Shown piece after piece: positions 27,424 to 36,621 of a DNA stretch of 64,000 nt; positions within the stretch are counted from its first letter, which is position 1, and each line of letters starts with the position of its first letter. Source of the DNA: Salinirubellus litoreus (GTDB lineage Archaea > Halobacteriota > Halobacteria > Halobacteriales > Haloarculaceae); NCBI RefSeq assembly GCF_037335815.1, contig NZ_CP147842.1, positions 186,001 through 250,000 of the forward strand, read 5' to 3'. The position numbers and the translations under genes are program-made. Below the pieces are notes generated by a model that saw only the letters and a program-made list of their open reading frames with translations, ran no database searches and was not told where the DNA came from.

Positions 27424-27568
27424 GCCGGCACATCAGAGTGGCCGAGGCGGGGATACGAGACCCGTGACACTGGGTGACGAAAGGGTCGACGCTTTTTCCG
27501 AGGCGGAGCGAACGACGACCCACGATGATGAAATTCTAGCCACGTCGCTCACGTCGGACGAGGGGGCC

Positions 27569-28198
27569 ATGATTCGTGCCCGCTTCCGTATGGCCCTCTC
27601 CGAGGGGATCTGGGTCACCGAGGTATCGACGTCGTTTCCGGACGCGACGCTCCGACTGCTCACCGGCGTCCCGAAGGGCGATCGTGCGCTCGAACTCGGC
27701 GAAGTCCGGGCCGAGGATCCGGAGGCGGTCACCGATGCGATCCGGACGCACCCGGACATCTCCGGGTACGACCAGCTGTACGTGGACGATCAGCGAGCCA
27801 TCGGGCAGTACGAAGCCGACGAGAAGGGCCTCTACGAGTTCCTCTGGGCGTCCTCGCTCCCGCCGGAGTTCCCGATCGTCGTCGAGAACGGCGCGATGGA
27901 GTTCGACCTGACTGCGACACGGGAGCAGTTCGAGGCGTTCGGCGCGGCACTTGACGACACCGGCCGTCAGTACGAGCTCCTGACGCTCGTCCACACCGAC
28001 GAACAGGAGTCTCTGCTGACCGATCGCCAACGGAAGTACTTGACCGTCGCGCACCGTCGCGGGTACTTCGACGTGCCTCGAGAGTGTACGCTCGCCGAAC
28101 TGGCAGACACGCTCGGCGTCGACAAGTCGAGTGCGAGTGAGACGATCCGACGTGGTGCAGGTCGTATTATCGGACAGTTCATCGTTAGTCACGACTGA
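27569..28198 (+). CDS. Bacterio-opsin-activator-type HTH_10 regulator
   Basis: 209 aa from the ATG at 27569, where family-like sequence starts (MIRARFRMALSEGIWVTEVS). An in-frame GTG at 27464 would add 35 poorly conserved residues. Bat-type N-terminal beta domain, then HTH_10: LTDRQRKYLTVAHRRGYFDVP, CTLAELADTLGVDKSSASE. Follows the membrane protein on the same strand. Confidence 0.87.
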   Translation: MIRARFRMALSEGIWVTEVSTSFPDATLRLLTGVPKGDRALELGEVRAEDPEAVTDAIRTHPDISGYDQLYVDDQRAIGQYEADEKGLYEFLWASSLPPEFPIVVENGAMEFDLTATREQFEAFGAALDDTGRQYELLTLVHTDEQESLLTDRQRKYLTVAHRRGYFDVPRECTLAELADTLGVDKSSASETIRRGAGRIIGQFIVSHD

Positions 28199-28339
28199 CA
28201 GTCCAGGCCCACCACCACATTGTATCGAGGATCCGTCCTGAATAGAACCACTCTCCGAATGTCTGGAGAGACTCATCGCGGCAGGTCTGAAACAGAATCG
28301 TGTGTTTGTCTGAGCACATCGGAGTAGTCCGCTCGTAGC

Positions 28340-29347
28340 TTATTGTCCAACACCAGTCAGTAGTCGGTACCAAGAAACGGTCTGTTCGAGAGCCTCACGA
28401 TGGGGCGTTGGCCTGAAATCGAACGACTGCTCGAACTTCGTACTATCCACGACGAACGGCTTCGAGCGCTGGTACTGCGTGTCTGTCAGTTGACTGAGTG
28501 TTTGTGAGACGGCCCCCAGCGGTCTGACGAGCCACGACGGGAGACCGCGCACAGTCGGGTTGGTGCCTGCTACGTCTCCGGCCAGGGTCACGAACTGGCG
28601 CGTCGTGAGCGTCCTCGCACTTGGGACGTGCCAGACCTCGCCCAGTGCCCGCTCGTATTCTCCCAGCGTTACGAGCGCACGAGCGAAGTCACGAATGTAC
28701 GTGTAGGTGTGTGGAACGTCCGGATTCCCGGGGAACCACACTGTCCCGCCGTCGACGACCTTCTCAAACACCTGCGCGCCGACGATCGACGTCGTGACAC
28801 CCGGGCCGTAGAAGTCGCTCGCACGACCGATCGCTGCTCCAACGCGACCCTCCTCGTGTGCCTCACGTACGGACCGTGCCATCTCGGCGCGGATCGCTCC
28901 TTTTCCGGTAGTTGCTGTTGCGTCGAGATTCTCGTGGACCGGGCCCGAGACCGGACCGTACATATAGAGATTGTCCGCCATCACGAACCTCGCGCCGGCC
29001 GCTTCGGCGGCTGCGATCGCCCCATCGAGAAGCGGTGGGAAGAGTTCCGCCCACTTGTCGTACGGCGGCTGGAGACAGAAGTAGACGACCGACGCACCCT
29101 CGCAGGCACTCCGGGCTGCGTCCGGGTTCGAAACGTCGGCGCAAACTGTTTCCACCTCCGTCCGGATGTCTTCCGGAACGGTTCCGGAGCGGTTGACGAC
29201 CCGGACATCCGCGTTCCGTGCACACAGAAGTTGGGTCACAGCGTGACCGACCTGGCCCGTTCCAAGCACGGCGTGAGTCCCAGATAGTCGTCGTTCCGTG
29301 TCTCCGCTCATTCTGTCGGCCGGTGGGTAGCGTGGGTCGGTCGCCAT
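28340..29347 (-). CDS. NAD(P)-binding epimerase/dehydratase-like protein
   Basis: 335 aa. Extended SDR fold: AVLGTGQVGHAVTQLLCARN (a shortened GxGxxG), VRVVNRSG, and MADNLYMYGPVSGPVHE where Y of the YxxxK motif is not clearly followed by K, so catalysis may be atypical. Later segments AAIGRASDFYGPG and HTYTYIRDFARAL are typical of atypical SDR/epimerase-like proteins acting as NAD(P)H reductases. Divergent from the HTH_10 gene at 29458. Confidence 0.85.
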   Translation of the reverse strand: MATDPRYPPADRMSGDTERRLSGTHAVLGTGQVGHAVTQLLCARNADVRVVNRSGTVPEDIRTEVETVCADVSNPDAARSACEGASVVYFCLQPPYDKWAELFPPLLDGAIAAAEAAGARFVMADNLYMYGPVSGPVHENLDATATTGKGAIRAEMARSVREAHEEGRVGAAIGRASDFYGPGVTTSIVGAQVFEKVVDGGTVWFPGNPDVPHTYTYIRDFARALVTLGEYERALGEVWHVPSARTLTTRQFVTLAGDVAGTNPTVRGLPSWLVRPLGAVSQTLSQLTDTQYQRSKPFVVDSTKFEQSFDFRPTPHREALEQTVSWYRLLTGVGQ

Positions 29348-29400
29348 GAGTACATATTAACGACCGCAACAGAGGAATTGTCCCCTAGCATCCCAGCGAT

Positions 29401-29408
29401 ATTTATAT
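29401..29408 (+). promoter_or_regulatory. TATA box candidate for the HTH_10 gene at 29458
   Basis: The sequence TTTATATA lies about 50 nt upstream of the ATG at 29458. It is the most TATA-like element in the 110-bp divergent spacer. A start of transcription near 29430 is expected. Confidence 0.4.
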
Positions 29409-29457
29409 AGAGAACCCTATCTTTCGAAGAACTAGATCACTAACGGTTCAGCTTCCG

Positions 29458-30114
29458 ATGAGATACGCGACAGTACTGCTCCGGTGGGAAAACACAGAGT
29501 TGCTCCCGCTGAATAGTGCCATCGCGGCTGAACCAGACCTCCGCGTTGAGGCGATCTATTACATCAATCCAGTACGCGGAGAGAGGTACGCCGAACTCAG
29601 TCGATTCCGTGGCGATATGACCCGTGCCCGAGAACTCTTCGATGAGAGTCCACACGTCAACCAGTTCGAGGTTCCTGGGGAAACTGACGGAATCGTGTAT
29701 CTCCAGTACGAATCGGCGCCTGTCCTCGACGATTTAATGAGTTTATTCTCTGACCACGCCGTCGTCATATCGTGGCCGATACGGTTCACCGAAGACGGGC
29801 TCGGAGTCGAACTGACCTTGCTGGGAACGGAATCTGTTCTTACTGATGTGTTTGCAGCGTTTCCGGATGCGATTGAGCAATCACTCCTTCGAACGGGCGA
29901 TTATTCTGAAGGCATTTCAGATCCCGTCGCATCGTTAACCGAGAGACAGCGAGAGGTACTTTCAGTCGCAGTTCGGAACGGGTACTATGAGAGTCCGCGA
30001 GCATCGACCCACCGGGAGTTGGCCGGGGAACTCGATATCGCTCCCGGAACGGTGTCCGAACAGCTACAGCGTATCGAGGCACGGTTGATTGGCTCTCTGA
30101 CAGAGTCCTGGTAA
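29458..30114 (+). CDS. Bacterio-opsin-activator-type HTH_10 regulator
   Basis: 218 aa. N-terminal Bat-like domain (MRYATVLLRWENTELLPLN, with INPVRGERYAELSRF). C-terminal HTH_10: LTERQREVLSVAVRNGYYESP, STHRELAGELDIAPGTVSEQ, LQRIEARLI. Divergent from the SDR gene and the likely regulator of it. Confidence 0.9.
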   Translation: MRYATVLLRWENTELLPLNSAIAAEPDLRVEAIYYINPVRGERYAELSRFRGDMTRARELFDESPHVNQFEVPGETDGIVYLQYESAPVLDDLMSLFSDHAVVISWPIRFTEDGLGVELTLLGTESVLTDVFAAFPDAIEQSLLRTGDYSEGISDPVASLTERQREVLSVAVRNGYYESPRASTHRELAGELDIAPGTVSEQLQRIEARLIGSLTESW

Positions 30115-30152
30115 CGAATAGAGAAATCATCGACTTCCTCCAGTAACTCCAT

Positions 30153-30950
30153 CTAGACCATGAGCGTCTCTTGGTCGTCGTCGAATTGAGGAATGTACTC
30201 CTCGCCCCCGAACCATCGAACGAGCGTCGGCCGGAGGCCCCGAATCGTCGTCGCCGTCGATTCCCCGACGTGCTCAACCGTCGTGAGCGAAGTGGCATAA
30301 CAGGCCCAGGCGGCGAACTCGCCCATCGTCTCGAACTCCTCTCCAAGCGCACGTTTGGCCGCCGACGAGGTGAGCCGCCCATGTGTCGAGAGCCACTGCT
30401 TGGAGAACGGCTCGGCCGCCGGGTCACGCTCGCCACGTCGAATCGCCTGAAGTCTGGCCAGATTGCCGCGAGTGTTCCCCTTCTTCCAGAGCACCTCGTC
30501 ATACCGGCGGACCAGCGCGAGTTCCTCGGCGTAGGTGATCGTGTCCAAGTCGATGATCTCGATTTCGACGTCCGCAGGGGCAGGAGCGGTATTCTTCGGA
30601 TAGTCCCGATGCATGTACTGCTCTCGATAGCTCGACTCGCGGAGGTCCTGGAGACGAACCGACCATTCATCGCCAGTGAGTTCTCGACGGACGAAGTTCT
30701 CTGCGAAGAGGTGGTAGTCGTCGACAGCGACTTCGAGTCCGAGTGTCGGCGCGAGTAGCGCGATGGCGAGCTGGCAGGCACGTTCAGGAGCTGCGTCCGG
30801 TCCCCAGTCGAAGCCGCCGGGCGACACTGGATGAACTGAGAGGTGCTTGTCGAGGAGATCGTCGCCGGCGTAGACGAGACAGCCCCCGAGGGTTCGCTCA
30901 CCGTGGTATCGACGCGCTCGGTACGTCGATTGACGATAGCTGGTGTTCAT
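30153..30950 (-). CDS. DUF6166-like protein, overlapping tfb
   Basis: 265 aa. Residues about 10-100 carry the DUF6166 pattern: YHGERTLGGCLVYAGDDLL, VHPVSPGGFDWGPDAAPER, CQLAIALLAPTLG then FAENFVRREL. The C-terminal half (LARLQAIRRGERDPAAEPF ... LTSSAAKRAL ... EFET) is related to a fragment at 36352-36477. It begins within the last base of the tfb gene (1-nt TGATG overlap), so it is translationally coupled to a transcription factor. Function unknown. Confidence 0.75.
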   Translation of the reverse strand: MNTSYRQSTYRARRYHGERTLGGCLVYAGDDLLDKHLSVHPVSPGGFDWGPDAAPERACQLAIALLAPTLGLEVAVDDYHLFAENFVRRELTGDEWSVRLQDLRESSYREQYMHRDYPKNTAPAPADVEIEIIDLDTITYAEELALVRRYDEVLWKKGNTRGNLARLQAIRRGERDPAAEPFSKQWLSTHGRLTSSAAKRALGEEFETMGEFAAWACYATSLTTVEHVGESTATTIRGLRPTLVRWFGGEEYIPQFDDDQETLMV

Positions 30951-31930
30951 CAGTGGGACGCGTCGCTCTCATCCACCAGCTCGCATCGACTGGCGTCGAG
31001 AACGGACCGAACCTTCTCCCACTGGGCACGGAGCGTCATCGACGTCACGTCCGCGAGGTCGCCAAGCGCGGCCTGTGTAACTCGCTCGCCGTGTTCACGA
31101 GCGGCCTCGTAGACACAGGCCGCCGCGATGCCCGATGGCCGACACCCGTTCCCAACACCGGCCTCGCTCGCCAGTCGAGCGATCTCGAGCGCCCGACGCC
31201 GCGCCTCCGTCGAGAGCCCGAGTTCCGAGACGAGTCTGGGAACGTACTCGGCAGGTGCAACCGGGACGGCCGGAAGTTCGAGTTCCCGGTTGAGCACGCG
31301 ATAGGCGTTGCTGATACGCTTGCGAGAGACGGCCGACACTGCATCGATCTCATCGAGCGTCCGCGGCAATCCCGTACACCGACAGGCGGCATAGACGCTG
31401 GCGGCGGCCATCGCCTCGATCGAACGCCCCCGGATGAGGTCCTCGCCAGCAGCCGTCCGGTAGAGCGCACAGGCCTGATCACGGAGACTCGTCGGGAGGT
31501 CCAGCGCACTCACGATCCGGCGAATCTCGGTCAGTCCGTGAGCGAGATTCTGCTCGGCCTTGCCGGTCCAGCGCCCCCGTGTCTGCTCCCGCCGGAGACG
31601 ACCGACCTGTCGTCGCTTGCCAACAGAAATGACGGTACCGTGGGCATCGGTGTGGTCGTACCCTATCTCGCTCGATAGTCCACGATCGTGTCGAGTGGGG
31701 GTGAACGGTGGTCCTGTGCGTTCGGGATCACCCGGCTGGTCCTCGAAGGTACGCCACTCCGGCCCGTGATCGATCGGCTGGTCCTCGAGGACCAGCCCGC
31801 AGTCCGCACAGGCCGTTTCGATCGTATTCGTCTGGACGGTGCCGCCGCATTCAGGACAGGGTCCGGTGGGCCGCGTTTCCGCCGGGATGTCCTCGTCGAA
31901 CGTCCGCTCGTAGATGTCTCTCAGTGCCAT
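30950..31930 (-). CDS. tfb: Transcription initiation factor IIB (TFB)
   Basis: 326 aa, full length. N-terminal zinc ribbon CPECGG...CADCGLVL at residues 24-47. B-finger region EWRTF and RHDRGLSSEIGYD. Two cyclin-like repeats: IRRIVSALDLPTSLRDQACAL ... SIEAMAAASVYAACR, and LVSELGLSTEARRRALEIA ... PSGIAAACVYEAAR. It recruits RNA polymerase to TBP-bound promoters. Haloarchaea have several TFBs; a replicon-borne one may direct a specific regulon. Followed by the DUF6166-like gene in an overlapping operon. Confidence 0.97.
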   Translation of the reverse strand: MALRDIYERTFDEDIPAETRPTGPCPECGGTVQTNTIETACADCGLVLEDQPIDHGPEWRTFEDQPGDPERTGPPFTPTRHDRGLSSEIGYDHTDAHGTVISVGKRRQVGRLRREQTRGRWTGKAEQNLAHGLTEIRRIVSALDLPTSLRDQACALYRTAAGEDLIRGRSIEAMAAASVYAACRCTGLPRTLDEIDAVSAVSRKRISNAYRVLNRELELPAVPVAPAEYVPRLVSELGLSTEARRRALEIARLASEAGVGNGCRPSGIAAACVYEAAREHGERVTQAALGDLADVTSMTLRAQWEKVRSVLDASRCELVDESDASH

Positions 31931-32091
31931 ATCGACTCACCGAGGGCCCTCTCTCCCCGCGCTCGGCCCTCCCCCCGTTAGGGGCGATAAACCAGTGTCG
32001 GGGCGATGATGACGAATGCCGATTCTGAGCGCCCCAATACGGACTGAGAGTGGATGACGACGCCCCGGGCCGTACCCAGCGGATCGGCGGT

Positions 32092-32691
32092 TTACGCCTC
32101 CTCAGTCGGAGGCACGTGCACAGCCGTTCGGATCTGGTCGAAATGCGAATCGTGCGCTTTCATCTCGAGGATGACGTCCCGAAGCGCGTGCAGGACGGCG
32201 ATCCCGAAGGCCGGCTGGAGGTCGAGTTCACGGGCCGCGAGCCGTTCGCTCATCTTCCCCTCGACGAAAGGAATCGCATACGTGAGGGCAGCAGCGAGCT
32301 TGCCGATCCCGTGCCGGTCGAGCAGGAGATTCAGATCCAGATCAGTCGGAGCCCGTCCGACCGCTTCGATGAACGTCGGCGTGATCGTGTAGGTGTCCCC
32401 ATCGAGATTCGCAGACAGCACGATCGGGATTGCGGTGAAGGTGTGGGTTTTCTGCTCGGTATTGCGAGTCAGCACCCCGAGGTCAGCAAGGGTTCCCGCA
32501 TCGGAGTACGCCGTCGTGCGTGGCATCCCCAGCTCCTCGACGATGTCGTCGATCGTTACCTCACCCTCCCGGAGGATGTACGTGTAGAGCCGGGCGAAAC
32601 GGGGTTCCTCGAGGAGCTGTGCCACCGAGATGAACCCATTGATGGCTTGTTCCGGATCGCCTTCGTCGATGGCCTGCGACATATGATTCAT
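32092..32691 (-). CDS. Winged-helix regulator (DUF7437-like)
   Basis: 199 aa from the ATG at 32691 (an upstream in-frame GTG at 32754 is less likely). N-terminal winged HTH: LLEEPRFARLYTYILREGEVT then IDDIVEELGMPRTTAYSDAG. The C-terminus has the shared paralogue pattern LLDRHGIGKLAAALTYAI and LAARELDLQPAFGIAVLHAL. No toxin gene is adjacent. Paralogous to 602-1189 and 34482-35060. Confidence 0.82.
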   Translation of the reverse strand: MNHMSQAIDEGDPEQAINGFISVAQLLEEPRFARLYTYILREGEVTIDDIVEELGMPRTTAYSDAGTLADLGVLTRNTEQKTHTFTAIPIVLSANLDGDTYTITPTFIEAVGRAPTDLDLNLLLDRHGIGKLAAALTYAIPFVEGKMSERLAARELDLQPAFGIAVLHALRDVILEMKAHDSHFDQIRTAVHVPPTEEA

Positions 32692-33025
32692 AATTCGTGT
32701 ATTGTGTAATTGGGCTTTGGGACTAGCCACAGAAAATCCTCCGTCCTTCACCAAGGGACGGTGAGGATCTTGTGGGGACTATCGAGAACGCAGACGTTTC
32801 TATCCCTCTAACGCTGTCAGACCTATGCCGGCTAACGTAAGTTGAGTGAGTATCCCGTAGTAGTCGAAAGTAGTCGTTGGTCTCGTACCGATGTAGATCA
32901 GGCGGTCGAGCGTGAATCGAGCGGCGCCAACCGCCAAGCCCCGTCAGCTGCAGGGATGAATACTTGGTTGTGCATGTGCACGATCGCCGTTCCTCGCTCC
33001 CTTCGGGGCAGATAAATCGGAGACC

Positions 33026-33721
33026 TCAGGAGAGGCGGTCGATCTGCACGGAGAGATACGCTTTGAGATCAGCCACCGTGGACTCGGAGACCGCCGACGC
33101 ACCGAAGTCGCTCCGAAATCCATGCCGAAGTTCGTCGCTCTCGAGGATCTCGACACCACGTTCGAGTTGTGCTCGGAGCGCATCTGCATCCCCTCGGTGA
33201 AGATGTGGCGTCACTGCCTCAAGATCGATCTCCTCGGCAATGGCAAGGACGTCGCGGAGGTCGGTTTCGCGACCACTGTGGAGTTTGGCAGCGACGAGGA
33301 CTGCTCCGTCGACCACACGAGCGGTGGTCGTCGCGGTGCCACCGCTGATCTCCTGCTGAGCGCTGTGCTTGTGGAGGTAGTCGAACGACCACTGCGCCTC
33401 CGTTTGTCGGCATCCGAGGCCGTTCACGAGGAGATCGAAACCGATCGGTTGCTGGGGGGACAGTCGCTTCTCGTACTCGACCACTTCCGTATCGTAGACC
33501 CACTCCTTCGCGTGGCTGTCGGTCTCCTCGAAGTCGCGGGTTTCGAGGAACTCGACGAACCTGTCTTTCTCATCGGGCAGGACGACGATATCGAGATCCG
33601 TCGAGAACCGCGTGTTGAAGGCTGAAACCGCATACCCACCGACGAGGACGTATTCAAGGTCACTCTCGTTGAGCTCCTCAAGAAGTTCGATCAACGCAGT
33701 ACTGCGGTCGTCGAAGCTCAC
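33026..33721 (-). CDS. Nucleotidyltransferase-fold protein (AbiEii / DUF6036-like), putative toxin
   Basis: 231 aa. NTase core near the N-terminus: YVLVGGYAVSAFN then RFSTDLDIVVLPDE (the GG and DxD hallmarks). Later YLHKHSAQQEISGG and VLVAAKLHSGRETDLRDVL resemble the K...R..D region of AbiEii-like nucleotidyltransferases, which modify tRNA or proteins. The start overlaps the stop of the upstream winged-helix gene by 4 nt, the arrangement of AbiE-type TA pairs. Toxicity not shown. Confidence 0.82.
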   Translation of the reverse strand: MSFDDRSTALIELLEELNESDLEYVLVGGYAVSAFNTRFSTDLDIVVLPDEKDRFVEFLETRDFEETDSHAKEWVYDTEVVEYEKRLSPQQPIGFDLLVNGLGCRQTEAQWSFDYLHKHSAQQEISGGTATTTARVVDGAVLVAAKLHSGRETDLRDVLAIAEEIDLEAVTPHLHRGDADALRAQLERGVEILESDELRHGFRSDFGASAVSESTVADLKAYLSVQIDRLS

Positions 33722-34392
33722 GAGTGAACCCGTTCCGACTCGCGGTAGGCCACGTCGAGATCGAGGTCGTCGTACATACGATCGAGCATCGACAACGCCG
33801 ACTGGAACTGCGCGTAGTGCTCGCGCATGTAGGCGACGGTCTCGTCGCGCGGGACGACCGGGTAGCCGTCGACGTGGTTGACCTCAAGCGTCGGTCGCGG
33901 ATCAAGGACGATCTGGAGCGGACCATCGAGTCCATCCCGCGGCTGTCGCTCGAACGCCGCTGGTAGCCCGAACCGCTCGAAAAAGTCCTGCCACGCCTCG
34001 ACGTCCTGGTCGCGGACGGCGAGAAACAGCGGATAGTCGTCGGGATCGCGACCGACCTGGTAGCCCCCCTGCGTCCAGACGTAGACTGCATCGATCCGGG
34101 CGAATGCGAACGGCCAGTCGCCGAACTGCGGGAGGGCGTACGCCTCCTCGATGGACGGCGGACTCACACCAGCACTCGCAGCCAGCAAATCGCGTGCGGC
34201 TTCGCGAACGCGATCGTCGGTGACGAACAGACCATCGTCGTACGCGAGATAGCCCGCGTCCTCGAGCCGGTTCACCGCCTGCCGGACCGTCTCGTAGGGT
34301 GCGTGGAGGTGCTGGGCAACCTGCCGGATCGAATTGCCGGACTCAATCGCGAGCAGCACGCGGGCCGCTGTCTCATCGAACAGTTCGTACAT
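33718..34392 (-). CDS. Winged-helix protein paired with the nucleotidyltransferase, putative antitoxin
   Basis: 224 aa. N-terminal MarR/AbiEi-like HTH: MYELFDETAARVLLAIESGN, SIRQVAQHLHAPYETVRQAV and NRLEDAGYL. The C-terminal domain (VNHVDGYPVVPRDETVAYM) is not recognised. ATGA overlap with the nucleotidyltransferase gene. Likely autorepressor and antitoxin of an AbiE-like pair (inference from architecture). Confidence 0.8.
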   Translation of the reverse strand: MYELFDETAARVLLAIESGNSIRQVAQHLHAPYETVRQAVNRLEDAGYLAYDDGLFVTDDRVREAARDLLAASAGVSPPSIEEAYALPQFGDWPFAFARIDAVYVWTQGGYQVGRDPDDYPLFLAVRDQDVEAWQDFFERFGLPAAFERQPRDGLDGPLQIVLDPRPTLEVNHVDGYPVVPRDETVAYMREHYAQFQSALSMLDRMYDDLDLDVAYRESERVHS

Positions 34393-34481
34393 CTAATAGT
34401 TACCAATAATCCGGTAATCCTCAAAAGTCTTACTCCAGCAGAGACACCAGAGGTCTATATATGACGCTGAGGGAGGGTCTT

Positions 34482-35060
34482 CTACGAGTCGTTGGTCCCC
34501 CGGACCGTCTCTGCACCGACGCCTTCGACCCCCACATCAACATGATGGTGGACGACCGGACGGAGTGCCCCGAGGATGACCTCGGCCTCCAGCGGCGAGA
34601 TATCCAGATCTCGCGCCATCAGCTGATGTGTGACCTCGCCGCGCTCGCGAGCGACGGCGTACGTGAGCGCCGTCGCGAGGCCGGCGATCCCGTGTCGATC
34701 GGTGTAGGTGTCGATGTCGTCGTTCCCGTCACGCCGTCCAACAGCGTCGACCAGCATCGGCGCGACCGTGTACGTGCGCTCGCCGCGGTCGGCAGAGAGC
34801 GAGAGCTCGATGTCGACCGCTTCGTACTCGCGCGGTTGCTCGTCGGAGACCACAGCGAGAACACCCGCCTCCTGGAGTCGGTTGACATAGCTGTAGGCCG
34901 TCCCCTGCGGGAGATCGAGAGCGTCTATTGCTTCCCGAACCGTCGCAGGGCCCTCACGATGGACATAGGCGTACAGTCGAGCCAGCGGGGGCTCCTCGAG
35001 GAGGGCAGCAACCGACAGGAGATCACGAACGACATCGCCGTCCCGGGCTGTGCGTGACAT
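34482..35060 (-). CDS. Winged-helix regulator (DUF7437-like)
   Basis: 192 aa. N-terminus LLEEPPLARLYAYVHREGPAT and LDLPQGTAYSYVNRLQEAGV is an HTH; the C-terminus has YTDRHGIAGLATALTYAV and LMARDLDISPLEAEVILGAL. Closest in plan to 32092-32691. It lies directly upstream of the HTH/nucleotidyltransferase pair on the same strand, 89 bp away. Confidence 0.82.
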   Translation of the reverse strand: MSRTARDGDVVRDLLSVAALLEEPPLARLYAYVHREGPATVREAIDALDLPQGTAYSYVNRLQEAGVLAVVSDEQPREYEAVDIELSLSADRGERTYTVAPMLVDAVGRRDGNDDIDTYTDRHGIAGLATALTYAVARERGEVTHQLMARDLDISPLEAEVILGALRPVVHHHVDVGVEGVGAETVRGTNDS

Positions 35061-35282
35061 GAGTCCGTCTTAATTACGGATTACAGATAAACTATAAAGT
35101 ACCTTGGGGATGCGAGTGGCTCGGCGAGCTCGATAATCGAGAGAAATCGATTGTGGGATCGGTGTGGGTTATTCCTCGAAAACGCTCGAATAGAGGCTTC
35201 TAGCGGCGATACATCTATGCGTCGCTGGTCGGTGTAGAATGTGAGGCTGGCTAGAGCCTCACGAATGGAATGGAGTAATGCA

Positions 35283-36398
35283 ATGAACAGTAGCAACAAC
35301 GGCGATAAGAACCTACCGGCGACGGTAGAGGCGACGACACACAGAAACCCCAATGGGACCGCAGACTCGCGGACCGACGCCCGCCGCTCCCCCTACTTCC
35401 GGGACTACCGGGAGGAACAGGAGCGCCGCCGCTCGACCGACACGGCCGGGACGACCACGCTGGTCACCAGACTGGCAGGGTTGCTCTGGGCCATTGTCGA
35501 TCAAGCGACTGCAGACAGCTCTGCTCGTGACACTGACGTCGCGACGGAGCCGGATGCAGATCCAGCGCGCTTCACGGAGCGGACGGCCTCGAAGACTGAC
35601 TTCGGAACGCGAGCGGAACCCGTCGACGGACTGTACGGCTACACTCCCGACGGTGACCCTGTCGTTCCCGAGCGAGGCCAGCTCATGAGAGCTCGGACCA
35701 ACTCGAACGGTCAGCCCGCAGACGCGCTCTTAGAGCCCGATGCTGCCGGCGATCTCGCGACCTGGACGCCCGGCAACGCCAGCTCGAACTTCGTCGATCC
35801 GACCGGCGAACAGTTCGTTGGCGTCGCCAGTGGCCTCGACGAATCCGCGACCCGGACGGCTGCACCGGAGACGACCGCTTCCGCGGCTGTCGACGACCTG
35901 CAGACGGACGACCGACCGGAGGAATTCGAGGACGACGACACCACGACCGGCATCGAGACCGCCGATCTGGAGGTCCTGACGCCCGGTGGTGAGTACGTCC
36001 GTCTCGGTGACCTGCTCGCTGAACCCGAGCAGTTCGCCGGAACGTCACTGGAGTCCATCGAGCGTTCGCTCGCACTGGAAGCCGAGAAGCAGAACGTCAC
36101 GGACGGAATCTGCCGCCCGGGCGAACTCAGCGATGAGATCGGACTGGTCGGACACGCGAAGTGGCTGAACAATCGGTTCGACGAACTCGCCGCAAAGCGC
36201 CCGACGACGACAGCAATCGCCGCGGCTTGCGCCGAGGCTGCCAGACAGGCCCGCGATGAGCGTCTGCGTCCGCTCCTTGAGCTGGATTCGGACACGCACG
36301 ACGAGGTCTGTGAGATGGCGAATCGGCTCCTGAGAGCGAGTGGATCAATCCCGTCTCGAACTCGGACACCAGCGTCCGCGTCGCAGCCCCGGCTGTAA
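35283..36398 (+). pseudogene. Unknown acidic plasmid protein, 3' end replaced at a junction
   Basis: 371 aa from the ATG at 35283. Low-complexity acidic N-terminal half; a more structured stretch lies around residues 235-355 (DLEVLTPGGEYVRLGDLL, then TTAIAAACAEAARQARDERL). Family not recognised. The last 15 or so codons (36353-36398) are antisense to another gene's remnant (36352-36477), so the true C-terminus is probably lost. Otherwise the reading frame looks intact. Confidence 0.55.
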
Positions 36399-36477
36399 GC
36401 CCGAGATTCATCAACACCCATTGCTGCGTGACGGGCTCCTCGGCTGGATCAAGATTGCCGGTGTGGATCTCCTGTAG
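36352..36477 (-). pseudogene. Fragment of a DUF6166-gene-like C-terminal domain
   Basis: About 42 codons in frame after the E1 beta start. The residues RLQEIHTGNLDPAEEP, QQW, LTAGAATRTLVSEFET match, with spacing, the C-terminal part of the 30153-30950 protein (RLQAIRRGERDPAAEP, KQW, LTSSAAKRALGEEFET). It is joined directly to the E1 beta piece at about 36477 and ends at the junction with the 35283 gene. Confidence 0.65.
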
Positions 36478-36621
36478 GCGTCGCATCTTCTCTCGCATCG
36501 CCTCGCGTAGTGCGCCACGGAAGCTGGGTGCGTCCTGTTCCTCCTCGGAGAGCGCGGCGTCGCGTCTGAACGCGTTCCGCTCCAGTATCCGCGTCCGGTC
36601 CAGCATCCTCGTTTCAGTCAT
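36478..36621 (-). pseudogene. TPP-dependent dehydrogenase E1 beta subunit, first ~48 codons only
   Basis: ATG at 36621 overlaps the E1 alpha stop (ATGA). The segment SFRGALREAMREKMRR is the typical N-terminus of E1 beta subunits (acetoin/branched-chain/pyruvate dehydrogenase type). Homology stops there and continues as an unrelated gene piece, so more than 80% of the gene is missing. Confidence 0.65.
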
